Positions 27,076 to 35,698 are shown, counted from the first letter of the stretch. The stretch: 64,000 nt of DNA from GCA-2733415 sp965178635 (GCA_965178635.1 CBCXVT010000030.1:124001-188000), one strand, 5' to 3'. Notes: generated by a model from the letters alone, not told the origin. Made by a program: numbers and translations.

Positions 27076-28453
27076 TTTGTGTTGAATTGTCTTTTTTTGG
27101 TGGGTTTTTCTTTTGTGGCCTGCGCTTTTGCGGCGGTTTTTGTGTTGTTTTACCGTCGGTGTTGGCAGGTTTTTTTCTTCTGTTTGGTTGCCCAGACGTT
27201 TTATTAGGAGTCTTGTTGTCACCCTTCTTTTGCGGTCTGCGTTTATTTTGAGGTTTAGCTCCTTGCTCTTTTTTATTGTTTTGAGGCGCTTTGTTTTTTG
27301 CAGCCGCATTTGCTGCTTGTGGTGTTTTTTTACGTTGTGGTTTACGACGCTTTTTCTGTTTTGGTCTATCAAAACGGGTTAAACTATCTTGTCCTACAAC
27401 ATTTTCAAAATCAGTAGTCACATCTTCAATTAATTCAGAAGCATAATCTTCTAAACTATCTACGGCTTCACCTTTTTTGTTTTTGGCAATAATTTCATTG
27501 GCATCTTTTGTTGTTATTTTGTGCCAATTCATCCATTCACCTTCATATGCATACCAAACAAACCCTTTAAAAATGTCAGTTTTCTGAGATACTGCATTTC
27601 CTCGCTTAGTTTTTAGTTTGACGTTTTTATCAGGAAAATCTTTTAAAGCATCTAAATAAGAGTCTAACTCGTAGTTTAAACAACATTTTAATTTACCACA
27701 TTGTCCCGCTAATTTTTGCGGATTCAATGATAACTGTTGGTATCTTGCCGCTGCTGTTGTTACAGATCTGAAGTCTGTAAGCCAAGTTGAACAACATAAT
27801 TCTCTACCACATGAGCCAATACCACCTAATCTTGCTGCTTCTTGCCTGAAGCCAATTTGGCGCATTTCAATTCTAATATTAAATTCTTTAGCAAACTCTT
27901 TTATTAGTTGTCTAAAATCTACACGTTCTTCAGCAGTATAGAAAAAAGTAGCTTTTGAACCATCTCCTTGAAATTCAATATCGGAGATTTTCATTTTTAA
28001 TTTTAAGTCGATAGCTAATTGTCTAGCACGGACTTTCATTGGTTCTTCACGTTCTCTTGAGCTAGTCCAAATATCAATATCTTTCTGAGATGCTTTTCTG
28101 TAAACTTTCTTTACATCTTCACTATCAACACCAATTTTTTTCTTTTTCATTTGCACTTTAACCAATTCACCAGTTAAAGTTACCATACCTACATCATGTC
28201 CAGGAGAAGCTTCCGTAGCAACTATATCTCCAATAGATAAGGTTAAATTTTCAAGATTTTTATAATAATGTTTTCGTCCGTTTTTAAAACGTACTTCAAC
28301 ACAATTAAAAGGTTTTTGTCCGTTTGGTAAACTCATGTTTGCCAACCAATCAAAAACCGTCAGTTTATTACAACTGTCTGATGAACAGGTGCCGTTGCTT
28401 TTGCAACCACCTGGTTTTCCGTCACTTCCCGTGCCACAACTATTGCAAGCCAT
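27065..28453 (-). CDS. ricT: RicT-like PSP1-domain iron-sulfur protein
   Basis: A 462-residue cytoplasmic protein with a cysteine-rich N-terminus (MACNSCGTGSDGKPGGC), a PSP1 domain (about 50-270) with further conserved cysteines in GIGSCGRELCCSTW and AGQCGKLKCCLNY, and a long lysine/proline/asparagine-rich basic tail of about 110 residues. In Bacillus, RicT (YaaT) forms an Fe-S-containing complex with RicA and RicF that affects RNA processing by RNase Y. The basic tail may bind RNA, which is inference. The gene heads the ricT-gldH-PBP1A-scoA-scoB cluster, with stops and starts touching or overlapping. Confidence 0.88.
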   Translation of the reverse strand: MACNSCGTGSDGKPGGCKSNGTCSSDSCNKLTVFDWLANMSLPNGQKPFNCVEVRFKNGRKHYYKNLENLTLSIGDIVATEASPGHDVGMVTLTGELVKVQMKKKKIGVDSEDVKKVYRKASQKDIDIWTSSREREEPMKVRARQLAIDLKLKMKISDIEFQGDGSKATFFYTAEERVDFRQLIKEFAKEFNIRIEMRQIGFRQEAARLGGIGSCGRELCCSTWLTDFRSVTTAAARYQQLSLNPQKLAGQCGKLKCCLNYELDSYLDALKDFPDKNVKLKTKRGNAVSQKTDIFKGFVWYAYEGEWMNWHKITTKDANEIIAKNKKGEAVDSLEDYASELIEDVTTDFENVVGQDSLTRFDRPKQKKRRKPQRKKTPQAANAAAKNKAPQNNKKEQGAKPQNKRRPQKKGDNKTPNKTSGQPNRRKKPANTDGKTTQKPPQKRRPQKKNPPKKDNSTQNDA

Positions 28454-28555
28454 ACTATATATAGAGCCTTTTAAAGGCGTAAATTTGTTAAAAAAAATAT
28501 TAAGGGTAAATATACATTATTTATTCTTAAGGGGTATTGGTGTTGGGTTTAAAAA

Positions 28556-28745
28556 ATAAAAAAGCTCCTATGTGAATATAGGAGCTTTTTTGGGCTAATT
28601 CGTTACTAAATTTTTAATTCAATGATAATTTTCCGAGGTGTTTTACGGAAATCATTTCTATTAAAAAGTAACGAATATTAACCGCCGTCAAGTTTACAAT
28701 TACTCACTAATGGTGCGGAAATTGTAAAACCGTTTAAGTTATTTA
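28556..28745 (-). ncRNA. Candidate structured ncRNA or leader upstream of ricT
   Basis: On the minus strand the order is: a hairpin with a 9-bp stem (28693-28701 with 28720-28728), a long rod whose outer 10-bp stem ATTCGTTACT/AGTAACGAAT (28598-28607 with 28667-28676) continues inward through TTTTTAA/TTAAAAA and TTCCG/CGGAA plus ATGAT/ATCAT pairs, then a perfect 14-bp terminator stem with a T run. The rod base can be extended by GG-U-UA with UAGCC only on the minus strand, where a G-U pair replaces a C-A mismatch, so minus-strand transcription is favoured. No matching -7 box was found. It may be a free small RNA or an attenuating ricT leader. Confidence 0.5.
28558..28591 (-). terminator. Intrinsic terminator in the ricT-recA interval
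   Basis: A perfect 14-bp stem AAAAAAGCTCCTAT / ATAGGAGCTTTTTT with a 6-base loop and T runs. No annotated gene ends here on either strand, which is why it is taken as the end of the candidate ncRNA. Confidence 0.75.
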
Positions 28746-28897
28746 TGATATGTACTATTAAAAATCTCATAAAATTATTTATTAAAAAGTAAATGCTACT
28801 TTCTTATTAGATGCTCAGTTTTACAAATGGTTGCGTTAAAGTGGAGTTTTTATTTTAAAAAGATGGTATTGTTGATAATTTGATAGTGGTTTAGGAC

Positions 28898-28927
28898 TTT
28901 GTCTTTTAAAAAGAAATAGTACTTTAG
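28898..28927 (+). promoter_or_regulatory. Probable recA promoter
   Basis: TTTG (28898-28901), 18 nt, then TACTTTAG (28920-28927), which differs from TAnnTTTG at one position. The predicted start leaves a leader of about 15 nt before the recA ATG. No LexA-type operator was recognised. Confidence 0.4.
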
Positions 28928-28949
28928 CCTTAATTAAAATATAGGGATC

Positions 28950-29951
28950 ATGAGTTCAGAAAAAGAAGCAAAATTAAAAGCGTTAAAGCTTACTTTAGAT
29001 AAATTAGACAAGGCATACGGGAAAGGAGCCGTAATGAAAATGGGTGATAAAGCTGTAGAAGAAGTAGATTCTATTTCTACAGGGTCTTTAGGGTTAGATT
29101 TAGCTTTAGGAGTTGGAGGTTTACCAAGAGGAAGAGTTATAGAGATATACGGTCCAGAATCTTCAGGTAAAACAACTTTAACTATTCATGCAATTGCTGA
29201 AGCTCAGAAAAAAGGAGGTATTGCTGCTTTTATTGATGCAGAACATGCTTTTGACCGTTTTTATGCTGAGAAATTAGGTGTGGATGTTGATAATTTAATT
29301 ATTTCTCAACCTGATTATGGTGAACAAGCTTTAGAGATTACTGAAAATTTAATACGTTCTGGAGCAATTGATATTATTGTTGTAGATTCAGTTGCTGCAT
29401 TAACACCAAAAAGTGAAATTGAAGGTGAAATGGGAGATTCTAAAATGGGTCTTCATGCGCGTTTAATGTCACAAGCGTTAAGAAAATTAACAGGGGCAAT
29501 TAATAAAACTAACTGTACTGTAATTTTCATTAACCAATTACGTGAAAAAATTGGTGTAATGTTCGGTAATCCAGAAACAACAACTGGAGGTAACGCTTTA
29601 AAATTTTATGCGTCAGTTCGTTTAGATATAAGAAGATCTACACAAATTAAAAACTCTGATAGTGCGGTAATTGGTAATAAAACTCGAGTTAAAGTAGTGA
29701 AAAATAAAGTGGCACCACCTTTCCAAATGGCTGAGTTTGATATTATGTATGGTGAAGGAATTTCTAAAGTTGGTGAAATAATTGATTTAGGAGTTGAATT
29801 CAACATCGTAAAGAAAAGCGGATCATGGTTTAGTTATGGTGACACAAAATTAGGTCAAGGTAGAGATGCGGTAAAAAACTTATTGAGGGATAATCCAGAA
29901 TTAATGGAGGAGCTTGAACAGAAAATTGTAACAGCTATCGCGGAAAAATAA
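28950..29951 (+). CDS. recA: RecA recombinase
   Basis: A 333-residue RecA, the ATP-dependent strand-exchange protein of homologous recombination and DNA-damage signalling. Walker A is GPESSGKTT at about 68-76, Walker B ends IIVVDSVAAL, and the L2 loop is in FGNPETTTGGNALKFYASVR. The length is normal for the family, with a short C-terminal tail. It stands alone between a probable promoter and a strong terminator. The AddAB resection enzyme that loads RecA is encoded in the same window. Confidence 0.98.
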   Translation: MSSEKEAKLKALKLTLDKLDKAYGKGAVMKMGDKAVEEVDSISTGSLGLDLALGVGGLPRGRVIEIYGPESSGKTTLTIHAIAEAQKKGGIAAFIDAEHAFDRFYAEKLGVDVDNLIISQPDYGEQALEITENLIRSGAIDIIVVDSVAALTPKSEIEGEMGDSKMGLHARLMSQALRKLTGAINKTNCTVIFINQLREKIGVMFGNPETTTGGNALKFYASVRLDIRRSTQIKNSDSAVIGNKTRVKVVKNKVAPPFQMAEFDIMYGEGISKVGEIIDLGVEFNIVKKSGSWFSYGDTKLGQGRDAVKNLLRDNPELMEELEQKIVTAIAEK

Positions 29952-29974
29952 TCGTATTATATAGCAATAAAACT

Positions 29975-30004
29975 AAAAAAACCCTGAATATTCAGGGTTT
30001 TTTT
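29975..30004 (+). terminator. recA intrinsic terminator
   Basis: A stem AAAAAAACCCTGAA / TTCAGGGTTTTTTT with a 2-base apex and a T run, 23 bp past the recA stop codon. Confidence 0.9.
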
Positions 30005-30073
30005 AGTTTTGAACGCAACCTTTTGTAACTTTAGACATCTATATAACAAGTACTTAATTTTAAAGAATGAAAA

Positions 30074-30490
30074 ATGAAGTTGATTAGCAAGGCCCTTTTT
30101 ATAGTTCTAACTGTTTTGATTACCAGTTGTAGTATTGATGAAGGAGAGAATTACGGATATGAAATATTGCCAATAGAGAGTATTGATTTACCACATGAAT
30201 TTAATTTAAATGAAGCATACTTTATAGACTACACTTTTAAGTTGCCGACAGATTGTCATGCCTATTACGATATTTTTGTTAATGCCGAAAATGAAAATAG
30301 AACTGTTGGTGCTACAAGTATAGTTTATGATCGTTCTAACTGTCAAGAGTTAAATGAAAATAATACAATTACTCGTACATTCAAATTTACAGCTATTTAT
30401 GAGCAAACATATGTGTTTCATATATGGAAAGGTAAAGATGATATGGGAGAAGATATTTATGAAATTATAGAAGTGCCAATAGTAAATTAA
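30074..30490 (+). CDS. Hypothetical lipoprotein
   Basis: A 138-residue protein that I do not recognise. Its N-terminus MKLISKALFIVLTVLITSC is a lipoprotein signal with the lipobox cysteine at 19, so it is probably anchored in a membrane facing the periplasm or exterior. The mature part is about 120 residues, mostly beta-strand pattern, with two cysteines (in LPTDCHAYY and RSNCQEL) that could form a disulfide. It lies 17 bp before an ECF sigma factor gene in the same direction and so may be co-transcribed with it. Confidence 0.7.
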   Translation: MKLISKALFIVLTVLITSCSIDEGENYGYEILPIESIDLPHEFNLNEAYFIDYTFKLPTDCHAYYDIFVNAENENRTVGATSIVYDRSNCQELNENNTITRTFKFTAIYEQTYVFHIWKGKDDMGEDIYEIIEVPIVN

Positions 30491-30507
30491 TAACTTAAAA
30501 AACCTTA

Positions 30508-31047
30508 ATGAGTTTAGACCAACTCATCATAAAATGTAAGAAGAATAACCGTCACGCACAAGGGGAGTTATATAATCGGTATGCTACACAATTATTTACC
30601 TTATGTTTGAAGTATTCTAAAAGTTATGCAGAGTCAGAAGATAATCTGCAAGATGCTTTTGTGACTATTTTTAAGAAAATAAAACAGTACAATAATAAAG
30701 GCTCTTTTGAAGGATGGATGAAACGAATCGTAATTAATACGGCGTTACAACGTTATCGTAAATCTAGTGTATTGGATGTTATAAAAGACGATACCATTGC
30801 AGAAGAAGCGGTAGAAGTAGAGGTGGAACATGTTTCTTTAGAATTTCTACTAGAAATCATTCAGCAATTACCAGATAAATATCGATTAGTATTTAACCTC
30901 TATGTTTTAGATCAGTTTTCTCATAAAGAAATAGCCGAGATGTTAAATATTTCTGTGGGTACCTCTAAATCAAATTTATCAAGAGCAAGACATATATTAA
31001 AAGAAAAACTTGAAACTAATCATTTCAAAAACAAACAAACGCCATAA
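30508..31047 (+). CDS. ECF-type RNA polymerase sigma factor
   Basis: A 179-residue sigma-70 family protein of the extracytoplasmic-function class, with region 2 (LYNRYATQLFTLCLKYSKSY to AFVTIFKKI, about 20-75) and region 4 (YRLVFNLYVLDQFSHKEIAEML, a helix-turn-helix, about 120-165). It has no region 1 or 3. The gene is followed after 2 bp by a single-pass membrane protein whose short N-terminus would be cytoplasmic, the position normally held by an anti-sigma factor. The target promoters are unknown. Confidence 0.92.
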   Translation: MSLDQLIIKCKKNNRHAQGELYNRYATQLFTLCLKYSKSYAESEDNLQDAFVTIFKKIKQYNNKGSFEGWMKRIVINTALQRYRKSSVLDVIKDDTIAEEAVEVEVEHVSLEFLLEIIQQLPDKYRLVFNLYVLDQFSHKEIAEMLNISVGTSKSNLSRARHILKEKLETNHFKNKQTP

Positions 31048-31049
31048 TA

Positions 31050-33002
31050 ATGGGAGATAAGAAACATATAGATAAGTTTTTTCAAGAACAGTTTAGAGAT
31101 TTTGAAGCCAAACCACCACAACATATTTGGGAGAATATCAATAGTGAACTTGAAAAAGAAAATCATAAACAAAAAAGAATGGTTCCGTTTTGGGTCCAAT
31201 TTAGTGGGGTTGCAGCGTCATTAATTTTCTTAATTACAGTGGGTATATTACAGTTCACGACAGATGATAGTATTAATGACAGTATCGTAGATGATCAAAT
31301 TATTATCGGGAATAATAAATCAGAATCTATTGCAATTGACTCAAGTATTAATGTTGAGCAATCGGTTACTAAGAATCAATCTGATGTTGTAACTGGTCGC
31401 CAAAACAATAAGAACATAGCTTCTGAAAAACAACAGGAATATACTTCTTCTAACTCTACTTTGAATAATAGTATAGCAAATAAAATTAATTCAGAGGAGT
31501 TAATAAATGATGTCTATGATCAAGAGCTTGTTGCAGAAAATCCTGTAATGACTCAGAAAAGCGAAGGAGATCTGAAAAGTAGCGATGTTGAATCTTTTTA
31601 TCCAGTTGTAGCTAATAAAAATCAATCTGAAGTAAATAATAATACACTTGTAGAAAATAGAACTCTAAATAAAAGTAATATTGATGATATGTTGGTGAAG
31701 AATCAATCACACCAGAATAATAATATAACAGATAAGAATACATTAACTGTTGCTAAAACTGATTTTCATAATGATAATATTGAAAATGTAGATAAGAACA
31801 AGCAATTTTTAGATGACCTTGTTGTTAAAGATGACAAGAATCAAATTATTAAACATGACAATTTTAGCAATGATGATGTGTTACAGTTAGGATTCTTAGC
31901 TGATAAAAATTCAGCAGAGGTAAACACTAATAGTAAGTTGCCAAGCAATAATTCAATTAATGGAGATATTACTAAAGAAGGTTCTAATGTTGTAGTGCAT
32001 TCAGAAAATTCGAATTTACAGAATCAAGTTAAAAAGGGCTTGTTAGTGGATAAAAGTATTGCTAATGTAAACAGTGATACTGTAAATAGTGATAATATTT
32101 CAAAAACAATAGATCCATTAAACATCGGTGAAAATGTAAATATAAATGAAGAGGCTGTAGTTACGGATGACAACTGTGTTGATGAAGATGAAATTGTTGA
32201 AGAATTACCTGTTGAGAAAACTATTGAAGAGGCTATTGCTGAACAAGAACAAAAAGAGAATGAAGAAACTGATAATGAGATAGATGCATATAAAAAATGG
32301 AAGATAGCGCCAAATGTTGCGCCAGTATATTATAATAGTTTAACATCAGGTTCTCCGATAGATGATGATTTTGCTGGAAATACAAAAAAAGGGCAATTCA
32401 CTACGAGTTACGGTATAGGTGTTGGTTATGCGCTTAATAAGCGTCTGAGCGTGAGGACAGGAATCAATAAGCTTGAAGTTGGGTATGATACACAAGATGT
32501 GGCTATTTATTCATCTCCAGAAACTTCAGGCGGGCATAATTATAAGAATATTAACTTCTCTTCTGAGGGTGCAGGAATGAGTATAGCCGGTTCTGGAACT
32601 TATTCTGCTGCACAGATCCCATCGTCATTTTCTTCATTGTTTGATTCTAGTTTAAATCAACGTTTTGGGTATTTAGAAGTGCCATTGGAGTTGAGTTATA
32701 AATTATCTGACAAAAAATTAAGGGTTGACGTAATTGCTGGAATTAGTACTTTTTTCTTAAATAAGAATGAGATTTATTCAGAAAACAAGGTGAAAACTAC
32801 TTATATCGGAGAAGCAAATAATTTGAACAACATGAGTTATAGTACCAATTTAGGTATTGGCTTAGAATATAAACTTTCTAAAAGCTTAAACTTTAATTTT
32901 GACCCGATGTTTAAGTACCAGCTTAATGCATTTAGTAATGATGCCGGTAATTTTAAGCCGTATATTCTAGGAATCTATTCAGGGTTAAGTTACAGGTTTT
33001 AA
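31050..33002 (+). CDS. Possible anti-sigma partner: TM segment, Asn-rich linker and beta-barrel end
   Basis: A 650-residue protein of unusual build. The first 45 residues are charged and would face the cytoplasm (HIWENINSEL is typical of flavobacterial sigma partners). A membrane segment follows at about 50-68. Then come about 320 residues of low-complexity sequence rich in asparagine, serine, aspartate and lysine, and finally a C-terminal region of about 220 residues (from about 430) with alternating strands, ending SGLSYRF, a typical outer-membrane barrel end with terminal phenylalanine. It could span both membranes. The regulatory role is inferred from its position. Its stop overlaps the convergent plsC stop by 4 bp. 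Confidence 0.7.
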   Translation: MGDKKHIDKFFQEQFRDFEAKPPQHIWENINSELEKENHKQKRMVPFWVQFSGVAASLIFLITVGILQFTTDDSINDSIVDDQIIIGNNKSESIAIDSSINVEQSVTKNQSDVVTGRQNNKNIASEKQQEYTSSNSTLNNSIANKINSEELINDVYDQELVAENPVMTQKSEGDLKSSDVESFYPVVANKNQSEVNNNTLVENRTLNKSNIDDMLVKNQSHQNNNITDKNTLTVAKTDFHNDNIENVDKNKQFLDDLVVKDDKNQIIKHDNFSNDDVLQLGFLADKNSAEVNTNSKLPSNNSINGDITKEGSNVVVHSENSNLQNQVKKGLLVDKSIANVNSDTVNSDNISKTIDPLNIGENVNINEEAVVTDDNCVDEDEIVEELPVEKTIEEAIAEQEQKENEETDNEIDAYKKWKIAPNVAPVYYNSLTSGSPIDDDFAGNTKKGQFTTSYGIGVGYALNKRLSVRTGINKLEVGYDTQDVAIYSSPETSGGHNYKNINFSSEGAGMSIAGSGTYSAAQIPSSFSSLFDSSLNQRFGYLEVPLELSYKLSDKKLRVDVIAGISTFFLNKNEIYSENKVKTTYIGEANNLNNMSYSTNLGIGLEYKLSKSLNFNFDPMFKYQLNAFSNDAGNFKPYILGIYSGLSYRF

Positions 33003-33751
33003 ACGCCTTTTAAATTGTGATACGCTTTTAATTCTTTGTATATTAAGTTTCTTGTGGCGTCTTTTACTTTGTTTCTATGTGACAAATTAAGATCAGTGGT
33101 TTCAATAGGTTTGTGAATTGTAACTCTCATTTTACCTGGTGATCCTCCTGCTAAAAAAGCATAAGGAAATCGTTTTAAGTTATCTGCAAATGTCATAGGT
33201 ACAATAGGTATTTGATGTTCAATTGCTAAGCGAAAAGCTCCATTTTTAAAATCACACACCAAATCACAATTGTCAAAAACACCACCTTCAGGAAAAATAC
33301 AAATGCTCAAGCCTGAGTTTAACCGTTTTTGTGCACTTGTAAACACATCTTTTTTACTCTGAGAACTATTTCTGTCAACTAAAATACATGTACGTTTGTA
33401 GAAAAATCCAAATAAAGGGATTTTTGCTAATTCTTTTTTACCTACAAAAACAAACGGGTTTTTTTCAACAGCTAGCATTAGCATAATGTCTGTCATTGAA
33501 CTATGGTTAGCTACAAACATGTAACTCTTACCAGAAACAATCTCGGATTCTTTTTTTACTTTAACATAGAATCCCATTCCGAATAGGATGAATTTCGCCC
33601 AAATTCGCGCCAATTTAAAAAAAGTAGGATACCAACTTTCTTTTAATGTTGTGATTAATAAAAATGGGAATAATATGAGAATAGGAACTGTTACTAATAT
33701 GTAAAACCATATTCTGTATAAAATGCGTCCTGTATAATTAAAAAGTTTCAA
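32999..33751 (-). CDS. plsC: 1-acyl-sn-glycerol-3-phosphate acyltransferase
   Basis: A 250-residue PlsC-family acyltransferase that adds the second acyl chain to make phosphatidic acid. The HX4D motif is NHSSMTDIM (H83, D88), and the second motif is IFPEGGVF. An N-terminal hydrophobic segment anchors it. The start codon is TTG at 33751: the next in-frame ATG would remove about 58 residues including the membrane segment, and a -7 box lies just upstream of the TTG. Confidence 0.9.
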   Translation of the reverse strand: MKLFNYTGRILYRIWFYILVTVPILILFPFLLITTLKESWYPTFFKLARIWAKFILFGMGFYVKVKKESEIVSGKSYMFVANHSSMTDIMLMLAVEKNPFVFVGKKELAKIPLFGFFYKRTCILVDRNSSQSKKDVFTSAQKRLNSGLSICIFPEGGVFDNCDLVCDFKNGAFRLAIEHQIPIVPMTFADNLKRFPYAFLAGGSPGKMRVTIHKPIETTDLNLSHRNKVKDATRNLIYKELKAYHNLKGV

Positions 33752-33770
33752 ATAAAATTTATTTAAGTTT

Positions 33771-33778
33771 CAAAAATA
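33771..33778 (-). promoter_or_regulatory. -7 box for plsC
   Basis: The minus strand reads TATTTTTG, an exact match to TAnnTTTG, 20 nt before the TTG start. It supports the non-ATG start of plsC. Confidence 0.4.
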
Positions 33779-33803
33779 ACTTTTTTATCACTGAAGCTTT
33801 CAA

Positions 33804-33811
33804 TAAATTTG
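33804..33811 (+). promoter_or_regulatory. -7 box for trpS
   Basis: TAAATTTG matches TAnnTTTG exactly, 22 nt before the trpS ATG. It is arranged back to back with the plsC box. No clear -33 element was found. Confidence 0.4.
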
Positions 33812-33833
33812 TGTAAAATTTTTAAAGACTATT

Positions 33834-34802
33834 ATGGCTAGAATTTTAACGGGTGTACAAAGTACAGGAACCCCGCATTTAGGTAATTTGTTAGGAGCAA
33901 TAATTCCGGCTATTGAAATGGCTAATAACCCAAGTAATGAATCGTATTTGTTTATTGCAAACTTACATTCGTTAACACAAATTAAGGATGCAAATACCCT
34001 AAGAGAAAACACGTATTCTACAGCAGCTGTATGGCTGGCTTTTGGTTTAGATGTGTCTAAAACGGTGTTTTATAGGCAAAGCGATATCCCTCAAGTTACT
34101 GAATTGTCATGGTATTTAAATTGTTTTTTTCCGTTTAAGAGATTGGAATTAGCACATTCATTTAAGGATAAAGCTGATAGACTAGATGATGTTAATGGAG
34201 GTTTGTTTACATATCCGATGTTAATGGCAGCTGATATTCTATTATATGATGCTGAAGTGGTTCCTGTTGGAAAAGATCAGTTACAACATTTAGAAATGAC
34301 TAGAGATGTGGCATCTCGTTTTCATGCAAAGCTAGGAGAAACATTTGTATTGCCAAATGCTAAAGTTCAAGAAGAGACTAAATATGTTCCCGGAACTGAT
34401 GGTGTTAAAATGAGTAAAAGTAAAGGTAATATTATTAATTTATTTCTTCCGGATAAGCAATTGCGTAAGCAAGTAATGAAAATAGCTACAGATAGCACTC
34501 CGCTAGAAGAGCCAAAAAATCCTGAAACATGTAATTTATTTGCATTGTATAGATTAATAGCTAATGATGAGCAAATAGCAGAAATGCGTTTAAATTATGA
34601 AAATGGAGGCTATGGTTACGGACATGCTAAACAAGCTTTTTTTGAATTGTTGATTGAAAAATATGCTAAAGAAAGAGCATTATATAATCATTACATGAGT
34701 AATCTTAATGAAATTGATGAAGCATTGTCTGTTGGAGCAGAAAAGGCATCTAAAGTAGCGAATAAAGTATTAGAGCGTGTTAGAGAAAAAATAGGGTATT
34801 AA
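33834..34802 (+). CDS. trpS: Tryptophanyl-tRNA synthetase
   Basis: A 322-residue class I synthetase charging tRNA-Trp. The HIGH-like motif is TPHLGNLLGA near residue 13 and the KMSKS motif is intact in GVKMSKSKGNI. The Rossmann-fold segment VPVGKDQLQHLEMTRD lies between them. The length agrees with bacterial TrpS. The gene stands alone, with its own promoter box, and faces rnc across a hairpin. Confidence 0.97.
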   Translation: MARILTGVQSTGTPHLGNLLGAIIPAIEMANNPSNESYLFIANLHSLTQIKDANTLRENTYSTAAVWLAFGLDVSKTVFYRQSDIPQVTELSWYLNCFFPFKRLELAHSFKDKADRLDDVNGGLFTYPMLMAADILLYDAEVVPVGKDQLQHLEMTRDVASRFHAKLGETFVLPNAKVQEETKYVPGTDGVKMSKSKGNIINLFLPDKQLRKQVMKIATDSTPLEEPKNPETCNLFALYRLIANDEQIAEMRLNYENGGYGYGHAKQAFFELLIEKYAKERALYNHYMSNLNEIDEALSVGAEKASKVANKVLERVREKIGY

Positions 34803-34817
34803 GAATAGGGTTAATAT

Positions 34818-34864
34818 AAAGAGTCTCAAGTAGAAGTGTGAAACTTTTATTTGGGACTTTTTTT
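34818..34864. terminator. Hairpin between convergent trpS and rnc
   Basis: A long imperfect stem (AAGAGTCTCAA with TTGGGACTTTT, G-U pairs included) enclosing a smaller AAGT/ACTT stem and followed by seven Ts. It probably ends trpS. Confidence 0.6.
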
Positions 34865-34876
34865 ATAAGAAATAAG

Positions 34877-35626
34877 TTAATCGGTTTCGCCTTCAATCTT
34901 GTGTTGTAAAGCAAAGAAGGCCCGTTTTGAGGCCTTTTCCTCTGCTTTTTTCTTAGAAGTAGCCCTCGCTTTTGCTACAACTTTATCTTCAATTCGTAAT
35001 TTAACAGCAAAATGTTTAGCTTCGTCATTGCCAGTATCATCGTAAACTAAATATTTGAAGACTTTCTTTTCTTTTTGGCACCATTCTATAAGTAAGCTTT
35101 TATAACTAATAACTTTACCTTCTAAGCGTTCAATGTCAACATATGGACCAATAACACTATCGTAAATAAAATGTTCGCAGGCAGGGTAGCCTTTATCTAA
35201 AAAAATAGCGCCAACTAAAGCTTCAAAAACGTTTCCATGAATGTTTTCTCCAAAGTTGACTTTACTCATTTTACTTTCTAATAAGTCAAGAAGATCTAAG
35301 TCTTTACCTAATTCGTTTAAATGTTCCCTGCTTACAATTTTAGAACGCATTTTAGTTAAATACCCTTCATTACCATGAGGTACTTTGTTAAATAAGTATT
35401 CCGCAATTATGGAGCTTAACATGGCATCGCCTAAAAACTCTAAACGTTCGTAGCTAATTACATTTCCTTTGTCGTCTTTTGAGTTTAGAGACCGATGGGT
35501 AAATGCTTCTTTGAAATAAGATATATTTTGTGGTTTATAACCAATTATTTTTGACACTTTAATAAAAAAATCTCCACCTTCACTTGAAGCTTGGGGATTA
35601 AATATTTTACGAATAATTCGTTTCAT
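34877..35626 (-). CDS. rnc: Ribonuclease III
   Basis: A 249-residue RNase III that cuts double-stranded RNA in rRNA and mRNA processing. The nuclease signature is YERLEFLGDAMLSSIIAEYL, with further catalytic acidic residues in GNVFEALVGAIFLDKG. A double-stranded RNA-binding domain fills the last 70 residues (ARATSKKKAEEKASKRAF). An in-frame GTG at 35650 would add 8 residues; the ATG at 35626 is preferred. It follows fabF and acpP on the same strand, the common acpP-fabF-rnc order. Confidence 0.96.
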   Translation of the reverse strand: MKRIIRKIFNPQASSEGGDFFIKVSKIIGYKPQNISYFKEAFTHRSLNSKDDKGNVISYERLEFLGDAMLSSIIAEYLFNKVPHGNEGYLTKMRSKIVSREHLNELGKDLDLLDLLESKMSKVNFGENIHGNVFEALVGAIFLDKGYPACEHFIYDSVIGPYVDIERLEGKVISYKSLLIEWCQKEKKVFKYLVYDDTGNDEAKHFAVKLRIEDKVVAKARATSKKKAEEKASKRAFFALQHKIEGETD

Positions 35627-35698
35627 GTGTCTATTGGTTTCAACACTCACATGTAATCGTGAATAAATAAATTTATTGTAGAGTGATTAAATGTGTGT

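Larger units (their letters stand above)
28454..28949. other. 496-bp intergenic region between divergent ricT and recA
   Basis: No protein gene is supported here. Reading left to right it holds a short perfect palindrome GCCTTTTAAAGGC (28465-28477) close to the ricT start, a strong terminator hairpin (28558-28591), a long rod-like hairpin (28593-28683), a second hairpin (28693-28728), an AT-rich stretch with nothing recognisable (28745-28890) and a probable recA promoter (28898-28927). Confidence 0.7.

Noticed and set aside
27076..27372. N-terminal extension of gldH by about 99 residues
   Set aside because: The extension overlaps ricT in another frame and would bury the lipoprotein signal of GldH, which must be N-terminal.
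27113..27382. A plus-strand frame of 89 codons opposite ricT
   Set aside because: It is antisense to the basic tail of RicT, with biased composition and no start signal or recognisable domain.
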